Of a stretch of DNA of 64,000 bases, positions 61,639 through 64,000 are shown piece after piece; within the stretch, counting starts at the first letter, position 1; each line of letters begins with the position of its first letter. Both the position numbers and the translations under genes were made by a program. Under the pieces are notes generated by a model. The model worked only from the letters and a program-made list of their open reading frames with translations, was not told the origin of the DNA and made no database searches. Source of the stretch: Rhodococcus qingshengii JCM 15477 (GTDB taxonomy: Bacteria > Actinomycetota > Actinomycetes > Mycobacteriales > Mycobacteriaceae); NCBI RefSeq assembly GCF_023221595.1, contig NZ_CP096563.1:1160501-1224500 (forward strand). Direction: 5' to 3'.

Positions 61639-62874
61639 ATGACAACTTCTGTGTCACATTCGCCACGGTTTGTACCTTCAACCGGGGAGTCCTGGCGTTC
61701 GCCCTGGGCCATGTACGACGCATTGCGCGAGAACGACCCGGTGCACAACGTTGTGCCGGAAGCTGCGCCGCAGGACGACTACTGGGTGCTTACCCGTCAC
61801 GAAGACGTCTACAACGCCGCTCGCGACTACGAGACATATTCGTCGGCAAAGGGATTGACCACTGTCTACGGTGAACTCGAACAGATCGGGATGCAGGACA
61901 ATCCGCCGTTCGTGATGCAGGATCCGCCAGTGCAGTCGGAGTTCCGGCGCATGGTGTCGAAGGGTTTCACTCCGCGTCAGGTATCGGCGGTCGAGCCGAT
62001 GGTTCGCGAATTTGTCGTCGAACGTATCGAGGCGCTGAAAGCGCGTGGCAGCGGCGATATCGTCGTCGAGCTCTTCAAACCGTTGCCGTCTATGGTTGTC
62101 GCACACTATCTGGGTGTGCCGGAATCGGACCGTGACCAGTTCGACGGCTGGACCGAAGCCATTGTCGCTGCCAATTCGGCAGGTGGTGTGGCCGCGGCAG
62201 CGACGACGGCGCAGGCCGCCACCGGTGAGCTGATGATGTACTTCGCTTCGCTGATCGAACGCCGCAAGGTCGAACCGGGTGACGACACGATTTCGCACCT
62301 ACTCGCCGCTGGACTCGGTGAAGACGGCGACATGTCCGGCCTGCTGTCGATTCTGGGCTTCGCCTTCACCATGGTGGCCGGGGGAAACGACACCACGACA
62401 GGAATGCTGGGTGGTTCGGTGGCGATGCTGACCGAACGCCTCGACCAGCGTCAGATCCTGCTGGACGATCCCGCATTGATCACCGACGCGGTCGACGAGT
62501 TGCTTCGACTCACCTCGCCGGTCCAAGGACTGGCACGCACCACGACGCGAGATGTGGCCTTGGGTGGCAAAGTGATTCCGGCAGGACGTAAGGTTCTGCT
62601 GATGTACGGTGCGGCCAATCGTGATCCCGAGAAGTACGGACCCGACGCGGCGGAGTTGGACGTCTTGCGTCGACCGCAGAAGATCCTCACCTTCAGCCAT
62701 GGCGCCCACCATTGTCTGGGCGCGTCGGCAGCTCGAATGCAGGCGCGAGTTGCTTTGGAAGAGTTGCTTTCCCGGATTCCCGACTTCCATGTCGACATCG
62801 ACGCGATGCAATACGCGCCGGGCAACTACGTGCGCCGTCCGCTCTCGGCTCCGATGTCGGTGACTCGGCCATGA
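61639..62874 (+). CDS. Cytochrome P450
   Basis: 411 residues, soluble bacterial type. I-helix MVAGGNDTTTGML (acid-alcohol pair as N-D-T-T), ExxR in VDELLRLTSPVQ, and heme loop FSHGAHHCLGASAARMQ with the Cys ligand. It oxidises an unknown small molecule or lipid, needing ferredoxin or flavodoxin, neither of which is adjacent. ATG 61639 (MTTSVSHSPRFVPSTGE). Its TGA overlaps the TetR ATG (ATGA), so the regulator is co-translated and probably controls this operon. Confidence 0.93.
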   Translation: MTTSVSHSPRFVPSTGESWRSPWAMYDALRENDPVHNVVPEAAPQDDYWVLTRHEDVYNAARDYETYSSAKGLTTVYGELEQIGMQDNPPFVMQDPPVQSEFRRMVSKGFTPRQVSAVEPMVREFVVERIEALKARGSGDIVVELFKPLPSMVVAHYLGVPESDRDQFDGWTEAIVAANSAGGVAAAATTAQAATGELMMYFASLIERRKVEPGDDTISHLLAAGLGEDGDMSGLLSILGFAFTMVAGGNDTTTGMLGGSVAMLTERLDQRQILLDDPALITDAVDELLRLTSPVQGLARTTTRDVALGGKVIPAGRKVLLMYGAANRDPEKYGPDAAELDVLRRPQKILTFSHGAHHCLGASAARMQARVALEELLSRIPDFHVDIDAMQYAPGNYVRRPLSAPMSVTRP

Positions 62875-63434
62875 GCAACGACTGGCTCGGCGAGGGGCGC
62901 GCCTTGGCGGCAGCCGAGAAGATCCTCGACAGCGCGGCACAATTGTTCGTCGCGAAAGGCGTCAACGCGGTCGGTATGGCGGAGATAGCCTCTGCTGCAG
63001 GATGTTCCCGGGCCACCTTGTATCGGTACTTCGAGAATCGGCAGGCTCTTCACATTGCGTTCGTTCACCGCGAAGCTCGCAGGCTGGGAACTGCGATCGC
63101 GGAATCGGTAGCGACCATCGACGATCCGAGTGAGCGTCTGGAGACGGCCATACTCACTGCAGTGTCCGCGGTGCGTAGCACTCCGACGTTGGCTGCATGG
63201 TTCGCCCCGGGCGATGCGAGTCTTGCCGGTGAACTCGCCAATTCGTCCGACGTCATCAACGGACTTGGTGTCGCGATGCTCGGTGAACTCGGAGCAGGCA
63301 CAGCGTCGCGGGCACGCTGGATCGTGCGGGTGATCCTCTCGCTGCTCATGGTGCCGGGGGCGGACGAGAACGACGAGCGGACGTTGGTGCGTGAGTTCGT
63401 CGTTGCGCTGTTGATTGCTGGACGGGCCACCTGA
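62871..63434 (+). CDS. TetR-family regulator coupled to the P450
   Basis: 187 residues. HTH at about residues 12-60: KILDSAAQLFVAKGVNAVGM and AEIASAAGCSRATLYRYFEN. The ligand-binding part follows. The 4-base overlap with the P450 gene shows the two are one transcription unit. I see no clear operator palindrome upstream of the P450. The alkyl sulfatase gene begins 99 bases later and may belong to the same regulon. Confidence 0.88.
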   Translation: MSNDWLGEGRALAAAEKILDSAAQLFVAKGVNAVGMAEIASAAGCSRATLYRYFENRQALHIAFVHREARRLGTAIAESVATIDDPSERLETAILTAVSAVRSTPTLAAWFAPGDASLAGELANSSDVINGLGVAMLGELGAGTASRARWIVRVILSLLMVPGADENDERTLVREFVVALLIAGRAT

Positions 63435-63533
63435 TCATCCCTTCCGGGTGATGCGCGAGGGCTGCGTGGGAATCGAGGATGAACCGATATCCCGACACAG
63501 GTCACCGCGAGTTCCCGAGGAGCGTAAGAGAAG

Positions 63534-64000
63534 ATGACTACACCGTCCGAACTCGACCCCAAGCCCGCCACCGAAGCGACTCGCCTGGCAAATGCCCAGG
63601 TTCTCCGTGACCTTCCTTTCGACGACACCTTCGACTTCGAACTGATTTCTCGAGGTCTCGTGGCACCGCTCATCGATGGCGGACTGGTCAAAGGTGACAA
63701 AGGGCAGTTCATCTTCTCGTACGACGCCTACGGGTTCGCCGACGGCGATGCACCGGATACCGTCAACCCGAGTCTGTGGCGCCAAGCCACTTTGATGGGA
63801 AAGGGCGGTGGACTGTTCAAGCTGGCTGATCGTCTGTACCAGGTGATCGGCCAGGACTTGTCGAACACGACGATCATCGAGGGCGACACCGGGTTGATCA
63901 TCGGTGACACTCTGATGTCCGCGGAAACAGCCGCTCTCGCGCTGGAGTTGTACTACCAGCACCGCCCGAAGGTTCCGGTCAAGGCAATCATCTTCACGCA
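63534..64000 (+). CDS. Alkyl sulfatase (SdsA/BDS1 family), 3' truncated
   Basis: The first 155 residues are present; the gene runs off the window. ATG 63534 has GAGGAGCGTAAGAGAAG upstream. Visible are ARGLVAPLIDG-type N-terminal segments, NPSLWRQATLMGKGGGLFKL, then LYQVIGQDLSNTTIIEGDTG and LIIGDTLMSAETAALALELY. The window ends in VPVKAIIFT, just where the metallo-beta-lactamase His-x-His-x-Asp-His motif should follow. Such enzymes hydrolyse alkyl sulfate esters to alcohols (often with C-terminal SCP2-like domains). Confidence 0.88.
   Translation, partial: MTTPSELDPKPATEATRLANAQVLRDLPFDDTFDFELISRGLVAPLIDGGLVKGDKGQFIFSYDAYGFADGDAPDTVNPSLWRQATLMGKGGGLFKLADRLYQVIGQDLSNTTIIEGDTGLIIGDTLMSAETAALALELYYQHRPKVPVKAIIFT

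Overview
The window looks like chromosomal DNA of a mycolic-acid actinobacterium, most likely Rhodococcus or a close relative. Most of it is high-GC and densely packed, with GTG/TTG starts and start/stop overlaps. It carries hallmark Mycobacteriales genes: AftD arabinofuranosyltransferase with its small DUF2613 partner, a DUF3068 protein, LpqI-type GH3 lipoprotein, two-domain FabG4, HtdX-type MaoC hydratase, FadA2, FadE5, and F420-type LLM and P450 enzymes. From about 8 to 47 kb the gene order recalls the M. tuberculosis Rv0223c-Rv0244c segment. The genus call is inference; no marker RNA gene is present.

Layout. (1) 0-1 kb: cysK (5' truncated) and cysE. (2) 1.1-4 kb: a reverse-strand hydrolase/CDF/membrane-protein run and a divergent TetR gene. 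(3) 4-7.8 kb: a cobalamin riboswitch followed by a four-gene operon with overlapping codons: permease, ATPase, lipoprotein binding protein, and a CbiX-like/[2Fe-2S] fusion. (4) 8-12 kb: an aminoglycoside-phosphotransferase-like/lipocalin-like/aldehyde dehydrogenase operon preceded by a KstR-type palindrome. (5) 12-26 kb: envelope glycan genes (ROK kinase, methyltransferase, GT4, two large membrane proteins, flippase, DUF3068, acyltransferase, AftD, DUF2613) plus a Tat-type binding protein. (6) 26-34 kb: isochorismate synthase, USP, LpqI, TetR, and the htdX-fabG4/fadA2 fatty-acid module. (7) 34-45 kb: a stretch separating fadA2 from fadE5, holding a VanW-domain protein, LLM enzyme, XRE/membrane pair, nucleotidyltransferase, a low-GC island, and a YhgE/Pip system. 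(8) 45-53 kb: fadE5, methyltransferase, MacB-like ABC exporter and a NarL-type two-component system. (9) 53-64 kb: FabH, MurJ-like flippase, phosphodiesterase, VOC protein, hydrolase, SDR, a small hydrophobic protein, GT92, P450-TetR, and a 3'-truncated alkyl sulfatase.

The most unusual part is 38.5-41.5 kb. About 2.7 kb of AT-rich DNA sits between two ~172-bp imperfect direct repeats. Each repeat contains the convergent 3' ends of the nucleotidyltransferase and YhgE genes. Inside are a secreted protein of unknown family and a cassette of four tandem open frames of 33-41 codons, each with its own ribosome-binding site and without a signal peptide. A terminator follows each unit, and both units are preceded by near-identical promoter modules containing a GAAC-NN-GTTC palindrome. 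Two further signal-less mini-proteins (34 and 49 residues) occur elsewhere in the window. They resemble PorA/PorH-type mycomembrane mini-proteins in general character only; homology is not claimed.

A second network is suggested by a TTAC-N6-GTAA palindrome before three units: the TetR gene at 29.3 kb, the fabG4/fadA2 divergent promoter and fadE5. This implies one TetR regulon for fatty-acid beta-oxidation or modification genes that are now about 12 kb apart.
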